Below, one piece after another: positions 45,641 to 56,105 of a stretch of DNA of 64,000 bases; position 1 is the stretch's first letter; each line of letters starts with the position of its first letter. Under the pieces are notes generated by a model. The model searched no databases, was not told the DNA's origin, and saw only the letters and a list, made by a program, of their open reading frames with translations. This DNA comes from Gymnopilus junonius (taxonomy: Eukaryota > Basidiomycota > Agaricomycetes > Agaricales > Galerinaceae): the NCBI GenBank assembly GCA_015501075.1, contig JADNYJ010000002.1:620001-684000 (forward strand). Direction: 5' to 3'. Both the position numbers and the translations under genes were made by a program.

Positions 45641-48600
45641 CTCCCCCTTGGTCAGGCAACACTCCGAGTTCGTACGTAAAATTCTCGTGTGCCGGTTTAT
45701 TTAGTGCTTTGGTAAATATATCCGCGAGGTTTTCATCCGTTTTGATGTAGACTACGTCGATAATTCTGGTTTCCACGAGATCTTGTAAGAAATGATAAGA
45801 TATGTCGATATGCTTTGTTCTCGCATGGAATTCCGGGTGGTGAGAAATTGAGATAGCCGCCTGATTGTCCGAAAAAATAGTGGAGGTCGTCGGGATTGGT
45901 AAATCGAGCTCCGAAAATAAAGATCTATGCCAAATTACTTGTTTGGCAATATGAGTGGTGGAGACATATTCTGCCTCAGCTGTTGAAAGAGCAACAGTAT
46001 TTTGCTTTTTCGAGCTCCAGGCAATGGCTCCCCCTGCCATAGTAATTACATAACCGCTGATTGATTTTCTGTCGAGGTCGGCAGCCCAATCAGCATCACA
46101 ATAGATGTGTAATTGATCATTTAATAAATGATCTTCTTCTCCTCCGAACGTGAGAGCGTGGTTCCGGGTACCTTTGAGGTAACGAAATATTCGTTTTATG
46201 GCTGCCCAGTGTTTTGGTTTTGGATTTGATGTGTATTGCGCAAGTTTATGAGTTGAATAAGCAATATCCGGTCGTGTTCCATGTGCCAAGTACATTAATG
46301 ATCCAATAAGCGCCGCATATCCGTGAGAGATCAAAGTTTCTTCATCCTCCTTGTCGACATTTCCATATTTGGTGTTGTCATCAAGTTTAACATGGGGATC
46401 GAGGGGTGTCGTTACAGGGTTGGCATCCTGTAATTTAAATTTCTTGAGTAGGATGTCGATAAAATGTGTTTGTGAGAGGATAATAATGTGGTCCCCTTGA
46501 TGTATTTTGATTCCCAATAATAATGACGGCTGTCCGAGTGACTTGATGTCAAAATGTGCTTGTAGATCCTTTTCCGTCCGATCATTTTCTTCATCCGTTG
46601 TTGAGATAGCGATGAAATCATCGACCCATATTAATAGAATCGTGAATTCTTCTCCGTTTCGCCTAATATAGCAGCAGTAGTCTGTTTTTAGCTGCGAGAA
46701 TCCTAATTTTGTGAGTACGGAGTCGAGTTCATGGTTCCACACATTTCCGGCTTGCTTCAATCCATAAAGGGATTTGATTAATTTGCAGACGTGATCCGTT
46801 CCGTCTGAATAGCCTTCCGGTTGTGCCATAAATATCTCCTCCTTTAGGTTCCCATGTAGATAGGCGCCCTTGACATCAAATTGCCGTAATTTTAAATTGT
46901 GTACGGCGGCAAATGCGAGGACTGTGCGCAAAGTCTCGAAGCGCATGACTGGTGCAAAGGTCCCATCATTACTGAAGTCTGTTCCGGGCTTCTGGGAAAA
47001 TCCCTGAGCAACCAATCGTGCCTTGAATTTAATTAATTTGCCGTTTTCATCATGCTTCTTGGTAAATACCCATCGGCAACCTATTGCTTTGCGGTCTGGG
47101 GGTAATTCAGCAATTTGCCATGTTCCCATCTGCTGCAAAGTTCTATATTCTTCGTCCATAGCAGCCTTCCAATCAGCTGCTTCTTTTCCTACAAGCGCTT
47201 CTTCAGGGTTCTTTGGTAAATCCGGTTCAGAAGCCGTCAATGATAATTCTCCCTTCGTAAATAGTTCATCAAATGATTGGCTGATGGCTACATTAGCTCG
47301 TTCCTTAGCCGTTGATTTAGCTTTTGATGATTCTGTAGGTCTGGAGATCTCCGGTTCAATAAATCGTGGTGCAGGAATGCGAGAGCTGGGATTTGCAAGG
47401 AGTTTGTAATCAATTTGTTTGGTCCTATCACGTAAATTCCTTTGGTTTTGAGGTATTGTTTGCTGTCCATCAGGTGTAACAGGTCGATTTTCCTGTTTCT
47501 GATCATTTTCCGAAGGGGTTTGCTGAGGTGAATTGTCCAAAATCTCCCCCTCAGCTCGCAAACCCGGTAATTCGGTTGGACCTTGCCATTCCTTCGGCTC
47601 CTCATTTTCATTAAAGGTAAAATTCCGTGAGACCTTGACTGTCCGGGTGCGTGCATCATAGTAATGGACTGCTTTTGATCCGTCATCGAATCCCATTAGC
47701 TTCATCTTCCTCGATTTTGGTTGTAACTTTGTTCTATTTTGGGATTCATCCAAGATCCATACGTCACTGCCCCATTCTCGTAAGTGGGAAATGTCCGGCT
47801 TCTTTCCTTTGAAGGCTTCGTAAGGGGTTTTGTCCTCCAATGCATGGGTAGGTGCCCGATTCCGTAGATAATTTGCATGTGCAATGGCTTCATCCCATAA
47901 AAATGCTGGCATTCCTTTTTCAATCATCATTGCCCTTGCTAGTTCCAATAGAGTTCGATTAAATCTTTCTGCAACTCCATTTTGCGATGGTGAATAAGGT
48001 GCTGTTGCTTCAATTGTTATCCCTTTGCGAAGCGCCCAGTCCTTTAATTTCTGATTGATTAATTCCTTTCCATTGTCCATCCGGATCCATTTCACACGCC
48101 GCCCGGTTTGCCGCTCGATCCACTCCACATGTCCTTCCACTTTAGCCTCGGCTTCTCCCTTGTTCCGTAAAAATAGAACATGTCCATGCCGGGTGCAATC
48201 ATCAATGAAAGAAACATAGTATCTTTGATGTCCAATTGATTCAGTGGGTGCGGGTCCCCATACATCAGACATGACTCTCTCTCCTGGTAATTCTGCACGA
48301 TGTTCTGCTTCCTTTGGGTATGCCCTATGTGCTTGCTTTGCCTGTATGCAAGCCTCGCACGTGTGTGAAGGAATACTGGATTCATCTATTAATAGGCCTT
48401 CCACCAGATTGTCCGAATTAAGACGTTGCAGTGCTTTGATCGAGATGTGTCCGAATCTCCGATGCCATTGATCCCAAGATATTTTTGGCGTGGTTGCAAT
48501 ATTAGTGCGTTCTTGGTCCAGTATGACTGCTCGGGCATGGAGTTTGAAGAGGTTCCCAACTAATGTTCCTTTCCCAATGACAATTCCATTTTTGTCCTTC

Positions 48601-49166
48601 AATATACATCCATTTTCTTGCTCGAGAATTGTTCCTCCTGCTCGCAAAAATTTCCCATCCGAAAATAGACAGTTCTCGGCCTCGGGGACATATAGCGTGT
48701 CCGAAAGTTTGTGTGTAAAAATAGTTCCATCAACATCAAAGTTGACTGCCACGGTTCCTCGGCCTTTTGCGATGGTTTTGGCTCCTCCAAAGCCAGTTAT
48801 TTCTTCATGTCCGGGATGGAATTCAATAAATGCGTTACGGATATTGCAAATTGGTGAGGTAGTGCCGGAATCCTTTAGCCAATCATATTTGCCAATTTCC
48901 GAAGAGAAATTTCTGGGTGTGTGTGCCATGTATGCCCTTTCATTTAAGGTTTGATTGACTTCTTGTACCTGGTTTGCCTTGTTCCGGTTCGGTCCTCGCC
49001 TTCCTTTGGGTCCTTGACCCTCGCGTCCTCCTCCTTTGGCCCAACAGTCCTTCGAGAGGTGACCTTTCTTGTGACAATTATAGCACTCCTTGTCTGAATT
49101 GTCTGATTTAGCGCTTGGCTTCCATTTTCCCTTCTCCTTTGCTTGTAGGGTAGTAGCCATGTCCAC
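45630..49166 (-). CDS. Copia Pol polyprotein (zinc knuckle, protease, integrase, RT, RNase H)
   Basis: About 1,178 codons without a stop. Residues 28-41 form the CCHC knuckle CYNCHKKGHLSKDC, which properly belongs to the end of Gag. D99-S-G (WLKDSGTTSPICN) is the protease site. Integrase: HRRFGHISIKALQRL with CEACIQAKQAH (HHCC zinc finger), FIDDCTRHG, MDNGKEL and QNGVAERFNRTLLELAR (DDE). RT: WVFTKKHDENGKLIKFKARL, RQFDVKGAYLHG and LLIWVDDFIAIS (catalytic VDD). RNase H: YCDADWAADLDRKSISGYV, ALSTAEAEYVS. All catalytic residues are in place. The open frame begins just after an in-frame TAA, about 220 bases before gag ends, in the -1 frame relative to gag. Confidence 0.93.
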   Translation of the reverse strand: MDMATTLQAKEKGKWKPSAKSDNSDKECYNCHKKGHLSKDCWAKGGGREGQGPKGRRGPNRNKANQVQEVNQTLNERAYMAHTPRNFSSEIGKYDWLKDSGTTSPICNIRNAFIEFHPGHEEITGFGGAKTIAKGRGTVAVNFDVDGTIFTHKLSDTLYVPEAENCLFSDGKFLRAGGTILEQENGCILKDKNGIVIGKGTLVGNLFKLHARAVILDQERTNIATTPKISWDQWHRRFGHISIKALQRLNSDNLVEGLLIDESSIPSHTCEACIQAKQAHRAYPKEAEHRAELPGERVMSDVWGPAPTESIGHQRYYVSFIDDCTRHGHVLFLRNKGEAEAKVEGHVEWIERQTGRRVKWIRMDNGKELINQKLKDWALRKGITIEATAPYSPSQNGVAERFNRTLLELARAMMIEKGMPAFLWDEAIAHANYLRNRAPTHALEDKTPYEAFKGKKPDISHLREWGSDVWILDESQNRTKLQPKSRKMKLMGFDDGSKAVHYYDARTRTVKVSRNFTFNENEEPKEWQGPTELPGLRAEGEILDNSPQQTPSENDQKQENRPVTPDGQQTIPQNQRNLRDRTKQIDYKLLANPSSRIPAPRFIEPEISRPTESSKAKSTAKERANVAISQSFDELFTKGELSLTASEPDLPKNPEEALVGKEAADWKAAMDEEYRTLQQMGTWQIAELPPDRKAIGCRWVFTKKHDENGKLIKFKARLVAQGFSQKPGTDFSNDGTFAPVMRFETLRTVLAFAAVHNLKLRQFDVKGAYLHGNLKEEIFMAQPEGYSDGTDHVCKLIKSLYGLKQAGNVWNHELDSVLTKLGFSQLKTDYCCYIRRNGEEFTILLIWVDDFIAISTTDEENDRTEKDLQAHFDIKSLGQPSLLLGIKIHQGDHIIILSQTHFIDILLKKFKLQDANPVTTPLDPHVKLDDNTKYGNVDKEDEETLISHGYAALIGSLMYLAHGTRPDIAYSTHKLAQYTSNPKPKHWAAIKRIFRYLKGTRNHALTFGGEEDHLLNDQLHIYCDADWAADLDRKSISGYVITMAGGAIAWSSKKQNTVALSTAEAEYVSTTHIAKQVIWHRSLFSELDLPIPTTSTIFSDNQAAISISHHPEFHARTKHIDISYHFLQDLVETRIIDVVYIKTDENLADIFTKALNKPAHENFTYELGVLPDQGGVLG

Positions 49167-49783
49167 GGTCCGCCTTTACGTCGCCGATCCTCTTCTAATA
49201 ATATCGCGACTAGCTCGTGTGATTTCAACTCTGGTTTGTTGCCACTTGATCCGAGATAAGATGAGGTATAATTATCCCAAGATTCCGGAAGTGATGTGAT
49301 CAAGATCATGATGAAATCTTCATCCGAAACGAGGTTACCCATAGTATGTAGTTCCTCCTGTAGCTTCCGTAGATTAGATACATGATCCACCATATTAAAT
49401 CCTTCTTCAGCAGTGGCACAGTAAAGTGCTCTTCGAGTGGCAAGTATGCCTAAACGGCCCTTTGATTCCTTAACCATAGTGAGTTGTTTCCACATGTCAC
49501 GCGCTGTCATGGCGCCACTGATGTGAATCATTTCCGAGTCGCCTAATGCCAATTCTATCTGCGTCCTGGCCTTCGAGTCCCCTAAATTCCATCTTTCCTG
49601 TATAGACACCTGATCCGAGGTGCTTGTTCTGTCGGCTGATTTTGGAGCATCTTCTAAGACATATTTCTCCAATCCAAGGTCACGTAATACCGCAAGCATA
49701 CGTCGCTTCCACGGTAACCAATTGTCGGCCTTCAGCAATTCCATTCGGTAAGAGCCCGATGTATATGAAGCTTCTTCCGGCAT
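48944..49783 (-). CDS. Copia Gag
   Basis: 279 codons: MPEEASYTSGSYRMELLKAD, NWLPWKRRMLAVLRDLGLEK, with the UBN2-type copia Gag core (ARDMWKQLTMVKESKGRLGI, SLPESWDNYTSSYLGSSGN). It loses its family resemblance near 49175, after LLEEDRRRKGG, where the zinc knuckle is found in the -1 frame. In most copia elements gag and pol are one ORF, so either a programmed frameshift or one missing base (around 49165-49180) separates them here. I see no classic slippery heptamer. Confidence 0.88.
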   Translation of the reverse strand: MPEEASYTSGSYRMELLKADNWLPWKRRMLAVLRDLGLEKYVLEDAPKSADRTSTSDQVSIQERWNLGDSKARTQIELALGDSEMIHISGAMTARDMWKQLTMVKESKGRLGILATRRALYCATAEEGFNMVDHVSNLRKLQEELHTMGNLVSDEDFIMILITSLPESWDNYTSSYLGSSGNKPELKSHELVAILLEEDRRRKGGPWTWLLPYKQRRRENGSQALNQTIQTRSAIIVTRKVTSRRTVGPKEEDARVKDPKEGEDRTGTRQTRYKKSIKP

Positions 49784-49869
49784 GTTGACAAGTTAAAAAT
49801 AGGATGAGAGCGAGTGGGGCTGCCTAGCGGAGTAAGTCGAGTTGTTTCTTTGTTTAATTAGTTACGGCC

Positions 49870-49882
49870 GGGGCCCATAACC
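49870..49882 (-). promoter_or_regulatory. Copia primer-binding site, initiator-tRNA anticodon type
   Basis: Directly next to the 5' LTR (which begins at 49883). The plus strand reads GGGGCCCATAACC, the same as the anticodon arm of eukaryotic initiator tRNA-Met (GGGCCCATAACC), so the element RNA is complementary to it. This is the half-tRNA priming known from Drosophila copia and relatives. Confidence 0.75.
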
Positions 49883-50098
49883 TATTGAGCGCAGCGTAAT
49901 AATTTATATGAGATTGTAAAATACTCGACTGTCTTTTGGACAGTCTATATACCTATGTACATGTTCACTAGATAATTCTACTAATTTCTAAATACTGGAA
50001 AGTACTACGGCGGATGAGTAAGAATATTAATACGCGAAGGAATAAATAAGCGCCGTTAAGCACGTCGCGTGTTGGCTGATCACCTGATTATCCCAACA
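49883..50098 (-). repeat. Copia 5' LTR (right copy)
   Basis: 216 bases; carries the promoter of the element, which reads leftward. Followed by the ATCTA duplication. Confidence 0.88.
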
Positions 50099-50224
50099 AT
50101 CTACCTTATAAACTCTTAAAAAACCTTATAACACCCCGCATATAGTCTCTTATACTGCGCCTTTTCTAGCTGATTTTCTTTTATTGTCCTTCTTTCTACC
50201 TTACTTTTATCACTAGTAGTCGAC

Positions 50225-51829
50225 ATGGGGAGGGGCAGACGCATGGGCAATGCTAAGCAGAAACAGCCTGAAGGCATCCCCTTCTCAAACTCCTTTTCTT
50301 CTCTTTCTTCTCTCACTTCCGTTCCCGGTAATGAGGGCGACCGTCCCGTTTCTCCAGAGTTACATGACGCCTATGGCGACGAGCCAATTGCGAGCACTGC
50401 CATTCCCAGCGCTACTCCTGTTGTGCCTGATCCAGCCTCCCATGACCGTCAAGTTGGTTCTTCCTCTGGTTGGCGAGACGAACCCCCTCACAAAGACAAC
50501 CATCACGACGAACACCGCCATTGTCAGTCTTGTTCTCAGAGATGCTCTCATTCCTCGGATCGTCGCCGACATTCTCGTTCTGGTAGACGTTCCAGGCGCC
50601 ACATGAGATCTCGTTCGGACTCTCATTCTTACTCCTGACATCATCATCACAGCCGTCGTTGCCGCTCCTCCTCCTCGTCTCGCAGTCGCAGGTGGCAGCA
50701 AGCTTTGCGGGATCAACAGGCTTGGTCTGACCAACAACTTCGCGGCCTCATGCAAATGATACAGTCTCTGGTTGTAGCTGTGCCTAATAATTCGTCTGGA
50801 GCTGCGTCCGCAGCCACAGCCAACACTGAATTGAAGATCAAGATGAACCCTCCCGACGATTTTGACAGCTCTCCATCTAAATCTGAATCCTTCCTTAACT
50901 CATTGATCAACATCTTCAGCGCTTTCCCCATCAGTTATGCCATGGATGAAGTTCGTATTCGATATACTCTTGGTTTTTTGAAGGGTGGAAGCGCGGTCAA
51001 GTGGAAGGATCTGCTATTGGATGATGTTAACAAGGGACAATATGTATTGAACGATTGGGATGACTTTGTGGAGCGCTTTAGGGATACTTTTGGGAACAAG
51101 TATCATGTGGAGGACGCACAGAGGAAGTTGATGAATGTAGTGCAGGGTGCTGGGCAGAGTGTGGAGGACTTCTTCCTCGACTTCGATGTGCTACATCTGG
51201 AAGCTGGGCTATGTGAAGACATGAACATCCAGTGCCTTCACCGAGCGATTCGTGCGCCCCTTCTGAGTACTGTTATGACCTTGCGTCCTCGCCCCAAGAC
51301 ATACACCAAATGGAAGGAAGCTATTATCAACGTCGATAGGAACAATCGGGACGCATTGTCAGTCAGGTCTTATGCAAACGCTCCTCGATCAACCTTTACT
51401 ACCACTCCTCGTTCAACCTTTGTTCCCTTTCGATCCCGATTTACTCGAACTTCCATCCCACCGCCTACTATGACTTCGACGAGCGACGATAAGGTGCCTG
51501 TCGTGCCGAAGGGTGATGCACCAATCCCATCCAGCGGCAAGGCACCTTGGGGGAGGAGTTTGATGTGTTGGGGGTGTGGGGAGACGGGGCACTACGTGCG
51601 TGACTGCAAGAAGAGTGGTGAGAGACGTGGGGTGCGGGCGAGGGCGATGTTGGAGCAGCTCGGCGAGTTTGATGCTGCATTTGAGGCAGTCAATTCTGGG
51701 GCTGACGAGATTCGGAGACTGGCTGAGGATGTGCCAGAGCATGATGAGGATGATGAGGATGGGTTTATTGCAGAGGTTATGGACAGGATGCGTGTGAGCC
51801 ACCCATTTTTTGTAGAATCCGACGAGTGA
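50225..51829 (+). pseudogene. Gypsy Gag with one in-frame stop
   Basis: Opens MGRGRRMGNAKQKQPEGIPF. An Arg/Ser/His-rich part (SRSGRRSRRHMRSRSDSHSY) is broken by TGA at 50636-50638, and the same frame goes on as HHHHSRRCRSSSS to a normal Gag core: MNPPDDFDSSPSKSESFLNS, WDDFVERFRDTFGNKYHVED. The CCHC knuckle is CWGCGETGHYVRDC (about 51568-51610). It ends in an acidic tail, FFVESDE. The stop would be CGA with a C-to-T change. Without it Gag is about 535 residues. Confidence 0.85.
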
Positions 51830-54800
51830 AGGATGCATCCTCGTTGGATATTCCAGTTGTAACTACTCAAGAATCAATTACAGCGTTACCCCCCTCAAAA
51901 TTCGCATCAAACCCCATTAAGCCTCACCGTGTGTCTTGTGTCGAAGTCCCCGATGTTGACGCTGTTAAGCAGCTTCCCTATACCCAACAGAAAATGGCGA
52001 ACTCCTGTACTCGGTCGCTGATGGTCCTCCCTCCTCTCCCACACTTGAAACACCTACCCCTTCTCCACGTGCGACAAAGCCATCTGCGTCTACTCTTTTC
52101 CACGATTGCGTTGTGGCTTGTACTTCTCTTTTCGAGGCGCGCAAGCTCCTGGTCAAGTGGGTTCACCACGGTCGCCTTCTCGAAGTCAATGACTCCCTCA
52201 TCAAATCCATTAGAAGCCTTGATCGTGATCGGGCGATTTGTGTACTTGAACAACTGAAGGAGCCTCAGGAATGCCTCCAGAACATTGGGATGGGCCGCCT
52301 CAAGGACTACTCTCTCGTTGTTCTGATTGAACTCAAATCCAATGATGGGTCCATCTGCGTTACAGATGACAACGGGTTGATCGACTGTGGTGCTGGTGGT
52401 AAAGGCAGATACGGGTTCATGAGCCGACGTTTCATTGAGCATCATGGAATTCCAACGGACTCCCTTCCCTATCCAATCGCAATATACAACATGGACGGAT
52501 CCCTCAATGTTAGCAGTGTGATCACCCAGACCTGCACTCTTAACATGCATATCGGCGATCATGTTGAATGCCTCACGTTCCGCATAACCAACACGGGATT
52601 GTCAGATGTCATTCTTGGATTGGGTTGGCTTTCTTACCATAACCCTCTGGTCAACTGGCGCGAGGGGAAAGTGTTCTTTGTCAATTGTCCGTCTGAGTGT
52701 GGCATGGATGTCCCCAGTTCCTGCTTCTGTGGCAAGTCTCCAGTTACGCCACTGACTGGCTCTGCGACATCCTCTGGCCCTGACTGCGCTGATGAGATTC
52801 GCTGTGTGAATGAGGTTGGCAATGGAGCGGAGGATGGTGTGGATGGTGTGGGTGTTGCAGATGATGTGGAAGCTGAGTGGTGGAACATTTTGGTGAATGA
52901 GCTGAGTGGTGATGGTGATGGGTTGTTGTGTGTGGATTTGAACGTGAGGGATGCTCTGGATGCTGATGCAAGGACAGACCCTCGGATCTTTGAGCATCTG
53001 CGATGGGCAAAGGAGGACACTTCAGGCATTAACCGCTATCTGAAGGAGTTTGCCCCTGTGTTTGCGAAGGCGGAATTTGATCAACTCCCTCCTCATCGTC
53101 CCTGGGACCATGCAATTGAACTCAAGCTGGATGCGAAGCCATCTCGAGCAAGATCTACCCCTCTCACGTGGAGAACAGGATGAATTGGACAAGTTCATCG
53201 ATGAGCACCTCTCTTCAGGCCACATTCGCCCCTCAAAGTCTCCAATCACATCTCCTTTTTTCTTTGTCAAGAAGAAGGATGGCTCATTACATCCTGTGCA
53301 GGATTACCGAAGGCTCAATGACATGACTATAAAGAACTGGTACCCTCTACCATTGGTATCCGAGCTCATGGACAAGCTGAAAAATGCGAGGTTCTTTACT
53401 AAGTTGGACATTCGTTGGGGCTACAACAACATCCGCTTGCGCGAGGGCGATGAGCATAAGGCTGCGTTTATCACCAATCGGGGCCTCTTCGAACCACTCG
53501 TCATGTTCTTTGGTCTCACCAACTCCCCTGCCACCTTCCAAAATATGATGAATGACCTGTTTCGTGAGCTCACCCTGACTGGTCATGTCATCATATATAT
53601 GGATGACATTCTCATCTTTGCGGATGATCGCTGTACCCTGCAAGTCCTTGAGCATCAAGTCCTGGAGGTGTTGGAACGTGAGAAGCTGTACTTGAAGCCC
53701 GAGAAGTGTGTGTTTGGTGTGACGGAAGTTGAGTACCTTGGGGTGGTTGTCTCCCATGGCAGTGTGAGGATGGATCCAAAGAAGATTGAAGCAATGGAAA
53801 GCTGGCCTACGCCTCAGAACAAGAAGGACGTGCAACAATTCCTCGGCTTTGTAAACTTCTACCGTAGGTTTGTATGCAATTTTGCAAAGCTTGCTCGTCC
53901 TCTAAACCGTCTCTGTGGTTCTGTTCCTTGGGATTGGTCTATGGAGGCCAACGATGCATTCCTTGCTTTGTGTGCCACTGCAATTGCTGGGCCTGTCCTC
54001 GCAATTCCTCTTGACAATGCCCCTTTTCAGTCGAAGTGGACAGCTCTGGTTATGCAATGGGTGCTGTCTTATCTCAGCTGCAGGATGGATTCTGGCATCT
54101 GTGGCATTCTACTCTCGAGTGTTGAATGATGTTGAACGCATTATGACATTCCACGATCGAGAACTCCTCTCCATCATGTGTTCCCTGTCTGAATGGCGCT
54201 GATACTTGCATGGCTCTCCCTCTCCTTTCGAGATCCACTCTGATCACAAGAACCTGCAATATTTTATGATGAACCAGAAGCTCAACAGATGTCAAGCACG
54301 TTGGTCACTCGAACTGGCAGAGTTCAATTTCAATCTCCTTCACAAGCCTGGTTCGACTATGTTTGTGCAGACACCCTCTCTCGCCGCCCCAACTATGACA
54401 AAGGCAGTGGCAACAAGAGGAAATCACCCTCCTCAAGGCTGAGCACATTCATCATCTCTCTGTTGAGTATGCAGAACATCCTATCATTGGGGAAATCCGT
54501 CTGGAGAAACTTTGGAATGATACTCTGTGGGCGAAGCATTCGAGGGACTCTGGCTGGAGCTACGAGGATGGGGTACTTTGCTGGTACAACCGTGTTGTTG
54601 TCCCTGACACCAACAACCTACGAGAGAGGATCATGAAAGACAATCATGACTCGCCTTCTTGCGGACACCCTGGTCGTACGAAAACCCTCGAGCTCATCCA
54701 ATGGAACTTCTGGTGGCCTGGAATAACCAAGGACTGCAATTCCTATGTCGATGGTTGCTCAACTTGCCAGAGAACCAAGCCTCTTCGTGGCAAGCCCCTT

Positions 54801-55919
54801 GGTCTCCTTGCACCAAATGAGGTTCCTGGTGGCTTTTGGGAGATCATCACCTGTGACTTCATCACTGACCTCCCTCGCTCTCGTGGATATGACGCCATCA
54901 TGGTCTGTGTTGATCGTTTGTCCAAGATGGTTCGCCTCGTCCCATGCAACAAGACTATCTCCTCAGAGGGTGCTGCTCGGAAGTTCCGGGACCATGTATG
55001 GAAGGACTTTGGACTCCCATCTCGCATCATCACCGACCGTGGACCCCAATTTGCTTCTGGCTTCACTCGAGCGTTGAATGCCATACTCGGCATTACGGAA
55101 AACCTTTCCACTGCTCGCCACCCACAAACCGATGGCCAAACGGAACGTGTCAACCAGGAGGTGGAGCAGTACCTGCGGATATTCTGCAATCAGCGTCAGT
55201 CTGACTGGGCTGAGTGGCTTGCTTGTGCAGAGTTCGCGTTGAACAACAAGGTGAACTCCTCAACCGGTCACTCACCATTCTTCCTCAATTATGGTCGACA
55301 CCCTGCGTGTACCTTGACTCCTGCCCGTTCACCCACTTCGACTGTTCCTCGTGCTGCTGAGTTTGCTGCACAAATGGCTGCCCTAACCAAGGAAACACAG
55401 TCGGCATTGCGCCTGGCCAACGAGGCGATGAAACGTTCCTATGATCGTCGCCATCGTGAGGTGCCTCCTCTCCTACCAGGTTCTCTTGTGTTGCTGGATG
55501 GAAAGGGATTATTGTCCTATCGCCCCTCTCACAAACTTGATGACAAGCGTCATGGTCCTTTCAAGGTCATCGAGGCCGTAGGCCCTCTCTCATATCGCCT
55601 CGAGCTACCCTCAGCCTGGAAAATCCACAATGTGTTCCACATTTCAAAGCTCTTACCTTTCAAATCACCTGCTTTCCCTTCCCAACTGGTGCAACCTGTT
55701 TTTCCTGCCTTGACCTCTGCCCCATCCTCTCGCATTCAAGCTATCCTAGAGCATAAATCTCTCCGCAACAAGACTGTTTACCTCGTCCTTCTTGAGGGTG
55801 ATAATCCTGAGGATGGACAATGGCTTTCCATGGACAAAATTTCTTCCTTTTCTAATTCTCAAGAGGCTATTGATAAGTATTTAGCTGGTTGCCCTCTACC
55901 TGCCTCTTCGCCCTTGTAA
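51826..55919 (+). pseudogene. Gypsy Pol (protease, RT, RNase H, integrase) with many frame changes
   Basis: Protease: GLIDCGAGGKGRYGF, then SDVILGLGWLSYHNP. RT: SPFFFVKKKDGSLHPVQDYR, FTKLDIRWGYNNIRL, VIIYMDDILIFADD (catalytic, about 53590-53630). RNase H: HDRELLSIM, HSDHKNLQYF. Integrase: HPGRTKTLELIQWNFWWPGI with CSTCQRTKP, ITDRGPQFASGFTRALN. The C-terminal SRIQAILEHKSLRN..YLVLLEGDNPED..QWLS resembles a chromodomain. At least eight frame changes lie between 51990 and 54430 (near 51998, 53147, 53160, 54027, 54101, 54150, 54365 and 54420), mostly one base short in a homopolymer, plus a TGA at 54200-54202 where Arg is expected. The integrase part (54633-55919) is open. Confidence 0.85.
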
Positions 55920-55932
55920 AAGGGGGGGGTGA
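55918..55932 (+). promoter_or_regulatory. Gypsy polypurine tract
   Basis: AAAAGGGGGGGGTGA lies directly before the 3' LTR and overlaps the pol stop codon. It would prime plus-strand DNA synthesis. Confidence 0.8.
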
Positions 55933-56105
55933 TGTTACGACTACCTTCCCTGTATAGCCCCTTTTCCTTATATAGACTCTCCCCGATCACCCTTATAGAC
56001 CTCTCACCTCGTAGATACCTCTCTTCAACTCCTACCTTGTTCGTCACTCCTCAATATACCTCTTTCTCCTCTCTCTCCTCTGACCTCCGGAGTCTCCTCG
56101 TAACA
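55933..56105 (+). repeat. Gypsy 3' LTR
   Basis: 173 bases, identical by eye to the 5' copy at 45025-45197; followed by TTGAG. Confidence 0.9.

Larger units (their letters stand above)
45424..50098 (-). mobile_element. Ty1/copia LTR retrotransposon inside the gypsy leader
   Basis: LTRs at 45424-45640 (217 bases) and 49883-50098 (216 bases), flanked by ATCTA on both sides (45419-45423, 50099-50103). The LTRs differ by one indel and one substitution (GCGCGTCG versus GCACGTCG). In element orientation the LTR starts TGTTGGGATAATC and ends CTCAATA. Coding order gag, protease, integrase, RT, RNase H is that of Ty1/copia. The polypurine tract AAGGGGGAG is at 45641-45649 (minus strand). The pol frame is fully open, so it is the youngest and best preserved element of the stack. 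Confidence 0.93.
45025..56105 (+). mobile_element. Ty3/gypsy LTR retrotransposon (chromovirus-like)
   Basis: Two 173-base LTRs (45025-45197, 55933-56105) start TGTTACGACT and end CTCGTAACA; I find no difference between them. Flanking 5-base duplication TTGAG (45020-45024, 56106-56110). Inside are gag and pol on the plus strand and a polypurine tract just before the 3' LTR. A copia element has inserted between the 5' LTR and gag. Without it the element is about 6.4 kb. The integrase end resembles a chromodomain, as in chromoviruses. Confidence 0.93.

Noticed and set aside
51826..53183. Gypsy protease DCGA in place of D-S/T-G-A as a dead active site
   Set aside because: Cys at this place occurs in other fungal gypsy elements as far as I recall, and the catalytic Asp is kept.
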